Positions 45,770 to 54,280 of a stretch of 64,000 nucleotides of DNA are shown here, piece after piece. A program made the translations under genes and the position numbers. The notes beneath the pieces are model-generated. The model was given only the letters and a program-made list of their open reading frames with translations, was not told where the DNA came from and made no database searches. Numbering within the stretch: the stretch's first letter is position 1; every line of letters starts with the position of its first letter. The DNA lies in assembly GCA_905221605.1 (NCBI GenBank), contig CAJNDS010002412.1, forward strand, positions 1,151,886-1,215,885, in the 5' to 3' direction. Origin of the DNA: Symbiodinium natans. Its lineage: Eukaryota; Sar; Dinophyceae; Suessiales; Symbiodiniaceae.

Positions 45770-48700
45770 ATGGAGCAAGGGGAATTACGAAATGTGTTAG
45801 CATATGTTTTGAGCAGTGGCACGGGCAACATTAAAACCCGTGGGAACCGCGAATACAAAAAGGTAATAATAAATGACAGAGAATATTATTATAATAGGGA
45901 AAAGCCCATAGCCACCAAACTAAAAACCAAACTAGAACAAATAGCTAAAACACAGGATTTTAAACGATACAACATTTTAAAACGTGCTACCAAAGGCATA
46001 GCAGTGAGAAAAGCTTTGAAGAAATATGCAATTACACAGAAAGCCAACATTACAGAAGAACAAAGCGCATTTAAACGATATGCCAACTCATATTCAATTA
46101 CTAATATTAACCTACAAGGATATAAGGGATTATCCTATTTAAAATACCAAGAACCGAGATTGAAAGAGTTTTTAACGCGAAACAACAATATGAAAATCAG
46201 AGTAGATGTAGATATTTCTTTTAGACACCCAGAACACGAAGAACCGCAAATACACAGAATACCTAGTAGAATTTATACGATCAACAACCACGAAGAACTA
46301 AAAACAACAATAGACAATATGGCATCCGACATAGAAATAAAGATTGAGAACTCACAACTCAAAAAGTCGGGTTACCAAATAAAAAAGATTGAGAAGATCA
46401 CCATACATTACGACAGATACAACCCGACCAGAGCAGGTAAATATATTGAGCTACCCAAGTGGATAGCAAATAAAAAGGCTTGTATAAATATTAAGAATGA
46501 CGACGAATTTTGTTTCAAATATTGTGTTCAAGCAAGGTTTTATGAGATAATGAAGAAGGACCACCCCGACAGGATGTATCATTATAGAAGCTTAAAGGAT
46601 GGTATAATAAATTGGGATGATGTTGAATTTCCAGCGTCGCTTTCAGACATAGAACACTTTGAAGAAATCAATAAGAATACCATATCAGTGAATGTTTATG
46701 CCATTGATCCAAACGGAACAAACACCATAGTAGTAGATAGAGTAACGAAAATTAGTAAGCCATCGTGTCACGTTAATTTATTGCTTTTAGAACGAGACAA
46801 TTATAATCATTATGTTTTAATAAAAGACTATAACAAACTAATGGGAGCACAAACCAACAAACACAAGGAGAAATTATTTCATTGTCGGTATTGCCAGTGG
46901 GGATTTAATAAGGAGACTTTATTGAACAATCACTTAATACAAGGGTGTATGGCGAACGAAGTTCAACAAACGAAGATGCCCAAAGAAGACGAAAAGATGT
47001 TCTTCAAGAACCACTACAAAAAGCTTAAGTGTCCATATGTCATATATGGAGACTTTGAGTGTCTGACAACACCAACAACTGAAGGCATCAAAGGATCGTA
47101 TCAGCATCACCAACCTTGTGGTTTTATGTTAAATGTTGTTAATAGCATAACCAACGAAGCAACGCCTTATTTATACAGGGGTGAAGATTGTATGGAAAGG
47201 TTCTGTATAACAATAAACAAGATCAAGAACGAAATTATGGAAAAGATGAAAGAAAATAAACCAATACAATGGTCGGCTAAACAGAAAGAAGAGCACAAGA
47301 AGGCCAAGCGTTGTTTCTTATGCAATGGCAAGTTTGACAACAACGACCCGGCTAAAACGAAGGTGGCCGACCACTGTCACTTCACCGGTGTGTATAGGGG
47401 AGCGGCACACAACAAATGTAACTTGGATTATTGTTTCAAATATTTTAAGATCCCGGTGTTCTTTCACAACCTTAAGAACTACGACGCCCACCTAATAATA
47501 GCAAATATGGAGAAGCTAAACGCAGACAAAGATAAAATAAATGTAATAGCACAGAACAGCGAAAAATTCATTACTTTCTCAATTAACCAACTTGAGTTTA
47601 AGGACAGCTTCAGCTTCTTGTCGTCTTCTTTAGACAAGCTTGTGAAGCTAACTAAGTATGAGAACGACGAGAAGAGGGAGAATTGGCAGAATAATTTTTA
47701 TAACAGTAAGAAAAGCGTATATATAACCAACGATGAAGACTTGGATCTTTTAACAGACAAGGGCGTTTATCCTTACGACTACTTTACCGACTTCAACAAA
47801 TTTAATGATACACAGCTACCAAGTAAAGAAGCCTTTTACAATAAGCTAACAGAGGAAGGTATCAAAGACACCGAATACGAAAGGGCACTTAAGATATGGG
47901 ACCACTTTAAAATAAAAAACCTGGGACAGTATCACGACTTATATCTTCAGACAGATGTTTTATTGTTGACCGATGTCTTTGAGAACTTCAGAAAGAAATG
48001 TTTAGAAGATTATCAGCTTGACCCGGCCCATTATATCACCTTGCCTAATTTTAGTTGGGACGCTATGCTATTAAGAACCGGAATACAACTAGATCTGATA
48101 CACGACGAGGAGATTTATAAAATGATTGAGAGAGGCTTACGAGGTGGGATGACGCAGGTGTCTGTCAGAAAAGTAGAAGCCAACAACAAGTATATGACAG
48201 ATTTATATGACAAAGAAAAACAATCATCTTATATTTTATACCTAGACGCTAACAATTTATATGGTTTGGCTATGTCAATGAAGTTGCCTTATAAAGACAT
48301 AAAATTTATAAACAGTTCTGATATAACTTCTGACGAGATACTGAATTATGATAACAATGACCAAGGTTATATTCTTGATGTTGATCTGGAGTATCCTAAA
48401 GAACTGCACGACAAGCACATTGACTACCCACTGGCACCAGAGATCATGAATGTCACAGCCGATATGTTGAGCGAGAAGCAGAAAGAAACATATAAAGCCT
48501 ACCACCAAGACAAGGAACCCAAAGATGAACAAACAAATAAGCTAATCTTAAATGTAAGGGATAAATCTAATTATGTTCTTCACATCAACATCTTAAAATA
48601 TTATTTACAACAGGGCATGAAACTCAAGAAAGTTAATAAGGTGATATCATTCAAACAAAAAGAATGGTTAAAGCCTTGGATTGACTTCAACACGGAGAAG

Positions 48701-49549
48701 AGAAAAAAGGCTACTTCAGACTTTGAGAAGGATATGTATAAATTAATGAACAACGCGGTGTATGGCAAAACGATGGAGAATGTCAGGGAACACATTGACT
48801 TTGAACTGGTAGATACACCCGAGAGATATCAGAAATGCGTCAATAAACCGACATTCAAGCACAGACACATAATTGATGAAAACCTTGTTGGGGTAGAGAA
48901 GTTAAAGGCAACGGTTAAGTTAAACAAGCCGAACTATGTCGGAATGAGCATTTTAGATCTTAGTAAGTTGCATATGTATTCTTTTTATTATGATGTTCTT
49001 AAAGAGAAATATAATGAAAAGGTCAGGTTGGCATACACCGACACAGACAGCTTCGTAGTTCATATTAAAACGGAAGATGTGTATGATGATTTAAAGGAGA
49101 TCGGCGATCAGATGGACTTCAGTGGTTATGACAAGAGCCATAAATGTTATGATCCTACTAACAAGAAAGTATTAGGAAAATTTAAAGATGAATGCGACGG
49201 CAAGATAATAACCCACTTCATAGGGTTGAAGCCTAAATCGTATGCCTTTAAGGTATATAATCAAGAGAAGGAAGAGAAAAAATCAAAGGGAATAGTGAAG
49301 CACAAAGTCAAGAAAGAACTGAATTATAAACAATATGAGGAGACACTGAAGGAAAACAGATCCAGTAAAGTTGAGTTTAACAGTATAAGGAGTAAGAACC
49401 ATAACATTTATACGATCAATCAAGTGAAACTGTTTCTTACTAACTACATACACTCGTTTGAAACAATCTATGTCTTTGACTTGCTTACAACGATAACACT
49501 TCCTGGTAACAACATCAACTGTTTCAGTATATGGATCAAAATCAACTAA
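45770..49549 (+). CDS. polB: Protein-primed family B DNA polymerase (Polinton type)
   Basis: The product has 1259 residues, a usual length for Polinton PolB. A long N-terminal region is followed by a zinc-finger-like CRYC...H...C at about 372-394. The 3'-5' exonuclease motifs are GDFEC (D428, E430), FHNLKNYD (566-572) and YLQTD (725-729). Between Exo I and Exo II is a Cys/His module (C515, C518, H535, H537, H547, C550), common in Polinton polymerases. Polymerase motifs are DANNLYG (D826), KLMNNAVYGK (991-1000) and YTDTDS (D1091, D1093), all intact. It replicates the linear element genome from a terminal protein. The last 40 residues or so (after IYTINQVK) are unlike the usual C-terminus and may be altered. 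The start ATG lies just downstream of an early promoter motif. Confidence 0.95.
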   Translation: MEQGELRNVLAYVLSSGTGNIKTRGNREYKKVIINDREYYYNREKPIATKLKTKLEQIAKTQDFKRYNILKRATKGIAVRKALKKYAITQKANITEEQSAFKRYANSYSITNINLQGYKGLSYLKYQEPRLKEFLTRNNNMKIRVDVDISFRHPEHEEPQIHRIPSRIYTINNHEELKTTIDNMASDIEIKIENSQLKKSGYQIKKIEKITIHYDRYNPTRAGKYIELPKWIANKKACINIKNDDEFCFKYCVQARFYEIMKKDHPDRMYHYRSLKDGIINWDDVEFPASLSDIEHFEEINKNTISVNVYAIDPNGTNTIVVDRVTKISKPSCHVNLLLLERDNYNHYVLIKDYNKLMGAQTNKHKEKLFHCRYCQWGFNKETLLNNHLIQGCMANEVQQTKMPKEDEKMFFKNHYKKLKCPYVIYGDFECLTTPTTEGIKGSYQHHQPCGFMLNVVNSITNEATPYLYRGEDCMERFCITINKIKNEIMEKMKENKPIQWSAKQKEEHKKAKRCFLCNGKFDNNDPAKTKVADHCHFTGVYRGAAHNKCNLDYCFKYFKIPVFFHNLKNYDAHLIIANMEKLNADKDKINVIAQNSEKFITFSINQLEFKDSFSFLSSSLDKLVKLTKYENDEKRENWQNNFYNSKKSVYITNDEDLDLLTDKGVYPYDYFTDFNKFNDTQLPSKEAFYNKLTEEGIKDTEYERALKIWDHFKIKNLGQYHDLYLQTDVLLLTDVFENFRKKCLEDYQLDPAHYITLPNFSWDAMLLRTGIQLDLIHDEEIYKMIERGLRGGMTQVSVRKVEANNKYMTDLYDKEKQSSYILYLDANNLYGLAMSMKLPYKDIKFINSSDITSDEILNYDNNDQGYILDVDLEYPKELHDKHIDYPLAPEIMNVTADMLSEKQKETYKAYHQDKEPKDEQTNKLILNVRDKSNYVLHINILKYYLQQGMKLKKVNKVISFKQKEWLKPWIDFNTEKRKKATSDFEKDMYKLMNNAVYGKTMENVREHIDFELVDTPERYQKCVNKPTFKHRHIIDENLVGVEKLKATVKLNKPNYVGMSILDLSKLHMYSFYYDVLKEKYNEKVRLAYTDTDSFVVHIKTEDVYDDLKEIGDQMDFSGYDKSHKCYDPTNKKVLGKFKDECDGKIITHFIGLKPKSYAFKVYNQEKEEKKSKGIVKHKVKKELNYKQYEETLKENRSSKVEFNSIRSKNHNIYTINQVKLFLTNYIHSFETIYVFDLLTTITLPGNNINCFSIWIKIN

Positions 49550-49801
49550 TATCTTATTTACTCTTACTGGCATTCTTAATATTATATGTTAGAATATTGT
49601 TATAAATACAACTATTTATAACAAGATTTTTTCCTTAAGATTTAATGAAACTAATTACGAATTCATATCATTTCCACACTCTTATGGTGTGCTTATGAAA
49701 CTGTTCATCACACGGGAGCAATGGGACCTGATTTTCTTCTAGATGTCTGGGCAGGGGGAACTATACACTGTCAAGTTACCATAGAAAATATTTTTTAAAT
49801 C
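49550..49801. other. Convergent intergenic region with a perfect hairpin
   Basis: This region separates the rightward PolB from a leftward gene. GTTATAAATA-CAAC-TATTTATAAC at 49599-49622 is a perfect 10-bp-stem hairpin, 50 bp after the PolB stop, and may end transcripts. The segment 49660-49790 is locally less AT-rich but holds no frame I can support on either strand. Confidence 0.5.
49599..49622. terminator. Perfect hairpin downstream of PolB
   Basis: Stem GTTATAAATA / TATTTATAAC with loop CAAC. Its position between convergent genes fits a bidirectional 3'-end signal. Confidence 0.5.
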
Positions 49802-50158
49802 TTAATCCATCATATTTAAATTATTCTTTAAAATAGTTACATCTTTGTCTATCCTTTCAACATCCTCCTCCACTTTTTCCAATCTCTCTTCTGGGGTTGG
49901 CTTTCTTGAACCCCATCCGGTAGAAACCGTATCAACACCTTCATTATCTTGCGCGTTAGTTTTAAAAATTACATTTTCGTCTGGAGTAACTCCTCTACCG
50001 CCAACCTTCCAAGAACTCCTATCTTCAATGATTGTTTTACCTTCGGTGTTTATCTTAGTCTCTTTGTGAAAAGTCTTCTTCCTACACTTGCAAGGCAAAC
50101 AGTTTAATCCATCCGTGTTTAAGTGGAAGCCACCTTCGTTTGATTTATTATCGCTCAT
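49802..50158 (-). CDS. Hypothetical 118-aa protein with Cys cluster and coiled coil
   Basis: The N-terminal part contains CLPCKC at about residues 20-25, a possible metal site. A polar linker follows, and a C-terminal heptad-like helix (RLEKVEEDVERIDKDVTIL). The ATG at 50158 overlaps the TAA of the upstream 48-aa gene in a TAATG arrangement, so the two are probably co-transcribed leftward. I do not recognise the family. A trimeric coiled coil or a small structural protein is possible. Confidence 0.65.
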   Translation of the reverse strand: MSDNKSNEGGFHLNTDGLNCLPCKCRKKTFHKETKINTEGKTIIEDRSSWKVGGRGVTPDENVIFKTNAQDNEGVDTVSTGWGSRKPTPEERLEKVEEDVERIDKDVTILKNNLNMMD

Positions 50159-50304
50159 TAACCTTGCTTAGATTTTTTTAAATACTCAAGAACTGCTTTA
50201 AGCAATTCTAAAGAAGCGGTGCAACACCTTTTAAGCTTGGTGTCTTGTATTACAATCTTCTCAATTTCTTCAATCTCCTCTATCGTTTCTAAATACTTAT
50301 CCAT
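50158..50304 (-). CDS. Short 48-aa helical protein
   Basis: The frame runs from the ATG at 50304 to a TAA at 50160-50158. Its product begins MDKYLETIEEIEEIEKIVIQ and continues with an amphipathic, Lys/Glu/Leu-rich helix containing CC. The stop codon overlaps the start of the next leftward gene (TAATG), which supports translation as a coupled pair. There is no recognised function. It lies divergently from the packaging ATPase, with 32 bp between start codons if the ATPase begins at 50337. Confidence 0.55.
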   Translation of the reverse strand: MDKYLETIEEIEEIEKIVIQDTKLKRCCTASLELLKAVLEYLKKSKQG

Positions 50305-50336
50305 TATATTAAAAGATATTTTTCTCTTATTAGTTA

Positions 50337-51102
50337 ATGAGTGCAGAAATACCCAAAGTGGAACCGATAGACATACCCGAATATAAATATATATAAAAAC
50401 AGCAAGTTTGACATGATGCCGAAGCTACCCGCGCGGATGTTGTGCGTGGCTTCTTCAACAGGCGGTAAAACAGTATTGATACAGAACTTGATATTAAAAA
50501 TTTACAGAGGATCCTTTGAGAGAATATACATATTCTCGCCCAGTGTTCATGTGGATGACACATGGTCGGCAGTGAAGAAATACATAAGCGATGTAATGAA
50601 GGTGGACGCCGAAAAAGAACAGCTTTACTACGAGGAATACGATCCGGTGGCGCTAAAGAAGATCATAGACACCCAGCATAAAGTAATTGATTTTCAGAAG
50701 AAGAACAAACAAAAGGACCTGTTTAGCATTCTGTTAGTGGTGGATGATTTTGCCGACGATCCCAAATTTGTAAGATACTCAAGCTTGTTACACGGATTAT
50801 TTACGAGAGGGCGCCATAATGCCATCTCGTGCATTTTATCTACTCAGAAGTATAATGTATTGGCCCCGATCATTAGATTAAACGCCAGTGCTTTATTCAT
50901 CTTCAGGCTCAAGAACATGAACGAAGTCAACGCATTTTTGGAAGAGAACTCCGCCTTGGTGGATAAAAGCACTTTATATGAAATGTATCAGAAAGCCGTG
51001 AATTTTGCTCCTTACTCCTTCTTCTACATAAACACCAACGCTAAAGATGTTAGTAATATGTTCTTCATTAACTTTGAACAACGCTTTGAAATAGGTGACT
51101 GA
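50337..51102 (+). CDS. A32/FtsK-type genome-packaging ATPase, 5' end frame-broken
   Basis: The intact frame from 50413 gives 229 residues. The Walker A variant ASSTGGKT is at 13-20, Walker B ILLVVDD at 106-112, and a downstream ILSTQ motif at 141-145. This is the Polinton/PLV/virophage packaging ATPase, which drives DNA into capsids. The frame from 50413 lacks the usual N-terminal segment. A second frame, starting at the ATG at 50337 (MSAEIPKVEPIDIPEYKY), leads into a TA-rich run (50381-50396) and stops there. A two-base length change in that run would connect the frames, so this is a real frameshift, a sequencing error, or a shortened protein from 50413. All catalytic motifs are downstream of the break. 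Confidence 0.85.
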
Positions 51103-51156
51103 TATCATCGTCATTATAAAAAGATTACGTTATCCCATTCATGGGACAGTTTAGAT
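51103..51156 (-). pseudogene. Relic fragment of the S74 fibre domain
   Basis: About 45 bp directly after the ATPase stop are nearly identical to 52010-52061 inside the S74 domain of the fibre gene, in the same orientation. Read leftward it encodes KLSHEWDNVIF, against KLPPEWDNIIF in the intact fibre. It is best explained as a remnant of a duplicated fibre 3' end left by recombination or fibre exchange. Confidence 0.7.
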
Positions 51157-51190
51157 TAATTATTTAAAGGTATTATATCATTAAGTAATA

Positions 51191-51421
51191 ATGGCTGAAA
51201 ACGGACTTTCAACAGGTGATAAATTACTTATTTGTGCACTAATTCCTTTTTATCCTATCATATTGCCTTTCTTCATTCCATTTTATTCTTATTGTGAATA
51301 TAGGGCAGAAGGAATATCAGAGAAAGAAGAAGAAACAATAATAGAAATGGTTATGATGGTTTCCAAGAAAGGACGAATAATGAAGTTAAAAATGATTAAT
51401 AAATATAAACTATTTCAATGA
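51191..51421 (+). CDS. Small membrane protein, 76 aa
   Basis: Polar N-terminus (MAENGLSTGDK), then a strongly hydrophobic Pro/Phe-rich segment at about 12-32 (LLICALIPFYPIILPFFIPF), probably one membrane-spanning or hairpin helix. An acidic stretch (EKEEETI) and a basic tail follow. I do not recognise the family. Polintoviruses often carry small membrane proteins of unknown role, so a virion- or membrane-associated role is inference. It ends 14 bp before the convergent 69-aa gene. Confidence 0.6.
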   Translation: MAENGLSTGDKLLICALIPFYPIILPFFIPFYSYCEYRAEGISEKEEETIIEMVMMVSKKGRIMKLKMINKYKLFQ

Positions 51422-51435
51422 TTTATATCTATTAA

Positions 51436-51645
51436 TTATATTATTGAATAATTACACAATGTGACAGGTGGCAACTTGTAATATGTTTTATCGCTTTTTG
51501 TTTCTTCCAACCTTTCAACTCTTTCAATAACATCTTTCAAAGTATTAAATAACAACATATCTGTTCTTGTTTTTTCATTAATATCTAGTTCTTTTATTTG
51601 TTTCATATTTTCAGTAGCAGAAGATCTAGAAGATGTAGAACCCAT
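51436..51645 (-). CDS. Possible N-myristoylated 69-aa coiled-coil protein
   Basis: The product starts MGSTSSRSS, which fits the eukaryotic N-myristoylation pattern (Gly at 2, Ser at 6). An acidic and basic helical stretch (TLKDVIERVERLEETKSDK) suggests a coiled coil. The C-terminus is VTLCNYSII. The family is not recognised. If acylated, it would associate with membranes. It is convergent with the membrane protein at 51191. Confidence 0.55.
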   Translation of the reverse strand: MGSTSSRSSATENMKQIKELDINEKTRTDMLLFNTLKDVIERVERLEETKSDKTYYKLPPVTLCNYSII

Positions 51646-51655
51646 ATAATAATAC

Positions 51656-51842
51656 TTATCTTTTTTCTAATCTTTTATTCTGCTTTCTATATACATTCTC
51701 CCAGAATTTCGGATTAGCATTATAACGAGTTTCCACTAACTTTTGATGTTCTTTTGTGTTAATATGTTGCATATTTTCCTCTTCTGTTTCAGGCGATGAT
51801 CTCTTTAATCCACATTTACAAATATAATATTTTTTTTACCAT
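51656..51842 (-). pseudogene. Small zinc-finger gene broken in an A homopolymer
   Basis: From an ATG at 51842 the frame stops within a few codons. After the run of eight A residues, a neighbouring frame stays open for about 55 codons. It carries CKCG, then HINTKEH, giving a Cys-x-Cys...His-x4-His arrangement, and ends at 51656. One base too many in the A run separates the start from the body, so this is either a fresh frameshift or a base-calling error. The layout resembles the other small zinc-finger genes of the element (60438, 61818). It lies just upstream (to the left) of the fibre gene's 3' end. Confidence 0.55.
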
Positions 51843-51876
51843 GATAGAATATATATTAAGCTTAGATAAAATATTT

Positions 51877-54174
51877 TTAATCGCTATCATGTTTCATCTT
51901 CTTTTTCAACTTTGTTAATTCGCCTTTCAAAGACGTTATTTCTTTTTGCATTTCTTGCACAGCTCCCCACAAGATAACTGTCATTTTATTGTATGCTAAT
52001 AGTTTCATACCATCATCATTATAAAAGATTATGTTATCCCATTCAGGGGGCAGTTTAGCATTTTTCACATCGTCGGCTATAAATCCTAGGTTACTCTTTT
52101 TATCTTCGTCCTTGGCAAAATTAAAGGTTTTCGGTTTAATGTATTTAACTACACTATAACAGTCTTTGGTATTCACTTCTTTAATATTCTCTTTTAATTT
52201 AAAATCCGATGTTTCAATCAAGGCGGTGCAGGTTAGAGTTCCTCCAATATCTGCGTTATTTGTTGTAGTAAAGAAACCGTAAACATCAACGCCTGTATTT
52301 GTGGCATCTAATCTTGATAAATTGTTATTGCTTAATCTAATAAATCCATCAGTATCTGGATTATTTATTAATACTCGTTGCGACCCTGATACATCAGTGT
52401 GTGTTATCTCCAAATTACCTAATAAATTCACTTTTCCGTCTGTCAACTGAATTTCTGGTGTGCTACTTTCCAAGCCTATTGTTAAAGTCATTTCTCCCGC
52501 CGTGTCTCCATTTCTGATATATAACTTATATTGAGTGTCTAAAACTTCTTTTAATTCGCTACTATTTTGAAACATAAAGCGCCCCCAACTAATAACATCT
52601 GCCTCACCAACGATATTACCAATACTATTAAATGTTTGATTATTTGTAACTGCTCTATTAATAGTAATTCCGTTAGTGTCGTTTAGTTGTAATGCTATTG
52701 TTCCTGTTGTAGGGTCGGTTGCTCTATTTGATTGTAATGAAAAATTAATTTCGTTAGTTGATATTACGTTTAATGAATTATTAACGTCCGCTCTTTGAAA
52801 TATTCTACCGGAATTATTAATATAAATATCACTATTAAATGTTGATATATTTTGACATGATGATGTGCCACCAAAATTAGCATTGCCTCCCGATACATTT
52901 AACTTATTTGATCCTTGGATTACTCCAATACCTAAACTTAAGCAATAAACACCATTACCATTTGCTGTATTCAATAAAAGTAAAGAAGAACTGTCATTAC
53001 TCGTGTTATATGCATTAATATTAAATGAATTAAATCTTATATAACCTTGAGCATTTTTTACCGTTAAAACATTACTGGCGTCTGTTGTATTCTTATAAAG
53101 TGTAAGTCCTGAATTATTGGAAATATTAGAAGTGTCGTTTTCATAATTTACAGTGTCTTTAAAATATGTTGGGTTAAACAACGTTGTTCCTCCTGTTGTA
53201 TTGTTGCATTCAATATAGGTATTAGTGTCTGTGTCTGTGGATGCTCCTAACATTAATCTCATTGCCTCTTGGTCTGTTCTCAAATCCATTGATATATTTG
53301 ATTTCGTAGCGTTGTTGTATCTTTCTATGCTTGTGTTACCATCAGTTAATTCAATACTACCACCAATATTAATATTATTAGTTAGACTAATTCCGTCTGC
53401 TGTTAAATTAGTTAATGATAAATCATTAGTAATGTTAACATTTCCCGACGGGTTTAATTCTAAATCTACAACACTGTCATCAGATGTAGCATTTGACACA
53501 ATTTTATTTCCTTGTAAAGTTATATAATTAGTAGCGTTTTTAAACACACTTACTACTTTATCTCCTCCTCCTGTTTGATTACTAAATAATAATCCCGTAG
53601 TCGGTGATATATTTATTGTTTCATTATTCAATGTTAAGCCCGTGTGAGTAATAGTTGGGGCGCTACAATCAATAACTGGGTTTGTTTTAAAGCGGTCAGT
53701 AAAATCACTTAACGGAACTCTTAACGCTAGTAGATTATCAATTTCTGTATCGGTGTAACCACTGCCACCACCAGCACCTGCTATTAATGTATCTACCTCG
53801 CCCTTATTATAAAAATTGGTAGCTAATAATGTGTTATTTTGATAATTAGTAGATAAATTTGTGTCTATCTGCGTTGATGTATAATAGTTAGTAAATGTTG
53901 TGTCAATCTCCGTTTTATTGTAAAAATTGGTTGCTAGAACCGTGTTAGTTTGGTAATTATTAGTTAAGTCATCATTAATAGCATTAATATTATTGAAATT
54001 CTGTAGCTGTTTTGTATTTAAAACTGCTATGGCATCGGTGTTTGCTGTTACTTCTGTCGTGTTGTTTATGTCGCTGAGTTCTGTTTTTGTTGCGTATAGG
54101 TCTGTCAAATCTGTTCCACTCACAACAATATTATCTGCTGTTAATGTGTTTGTATTATTCAATGTCAAAGGCAT
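51877..54174 (-). CDS. Fibre/adhesin-like protein with C-terminal Peptidase_S74 chaperone
   Basis: The product has 765 residues. The N-terminal 150 residues contain repeats of the type TNFYNKTEIDT and NYQNNTLLATNFYNKGEVDT, typical of phage and virus tail-fibre shafts. The middle is Asn/Thr/Ser-rich and beta-like. The last 110 residues form an S74 (endosialidase-type) intramolecular chaperone. It starts SDFKLKENIK at S656 and contains LGFIADDV, YNKMTVILWGAV and a terminal coiled coil (LKGELTKLKKKMK). In this family the domain trimerises the fibre and then cleaves itself before the Ser. It is probably the host-recognition fibre of the virion, next to the MCP in the leftward block. Confidence 0.88.
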   Translation of the reverse strand: MPLTLNNTNTLTADNIVVSGTDLTDLYATKTELSDINNTTEVTANTDAIAVLNTKQLQNFNNINAINDDLTNNYQTNTVLATNFYNKTEIDTTFTNYYTSTQIDTNLSTNYQNNTLLATNFYNKGEVDTLIAGAGGGSGYTDTEIDNLLALRVPLSDFTDRFKTNPVIDCSAPTITHTGLTLNNETINISPTTGLLFSNQTGGGDKVVSVFKNATNYITLQGNKIVSNATSDDSVVDLELNPSGNVNITNDLSLTNLTADGISLTNNINIGGSIELTDGNTSIERYNNATKSNISMDLRTDQEAMRLMLGASTDTDTNTYIECNNTTGGTTLFNPTYFKDTVNYENDTSNISNNSGLTLYKNTTDASNVLTVKNAQGYIRFNSFNINAYNTSNDSSSLLLLNTANGNGVYCLSLGIGVIQGSNKLNVSGGNANFGGTSSCQNISTFNSDIYINNSGRIFQRADVNNSLNVISTNEINFSLQSNRATDPTTGTIALQLNDTNGITINRAVTNNQTFNSIGNIVGEADVISWGRFMFQNSSELKEVLDTQYKLYIRNGDTAGEMTLTIGLESSTPEIQLTDGKVNLLGNLEITHTDVSGSQRVLINNPDTDGFIRLSNNNLSRLDATNTGVDVYGFFTTTNNADIGGTLTCTALIETSDFKLKENIKEVNTKDCYSVVKYIKPKTFNFAKDEDKKSNLGFIADDVKNAKLPPEWDNIIFYNDDGMKLLAYNKMTVILWGAVQEMQKEITSLKGELTKLKKKMKHDSD

Positions 54175-54225
54175 TAGTTAATATTAATAAAAAAGATAAT
54201 TATTTTAATTAATATTATTTCATTC

Positions 54226-54280
54226 TTTAATCGTACACCGCGTAGCGCTGTAGGATTAAATCTTTGATTTAATCGTACAC
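54226..54280. repeat. Short direct repeat duplicating the MCP stop region
   Basis: TTTAATCGTACAC occurs at 54226-54238 and again at 54268-54280, where it includes the last codons and stop of the MCP gene. ATTAAATC-TTT-GATTTAAT between them is a small hairpin. A slippage duplication of the gene end is likely. The hairpin could mark a transcript end. Confidence 0.5.

Noticed and set aside
49660-49790. Possible small gene after PolB (frame containing TGAMGPDFLLDVWAGG)
   Set aside because: No ATG or family match. Frames on both strands are broken and short.
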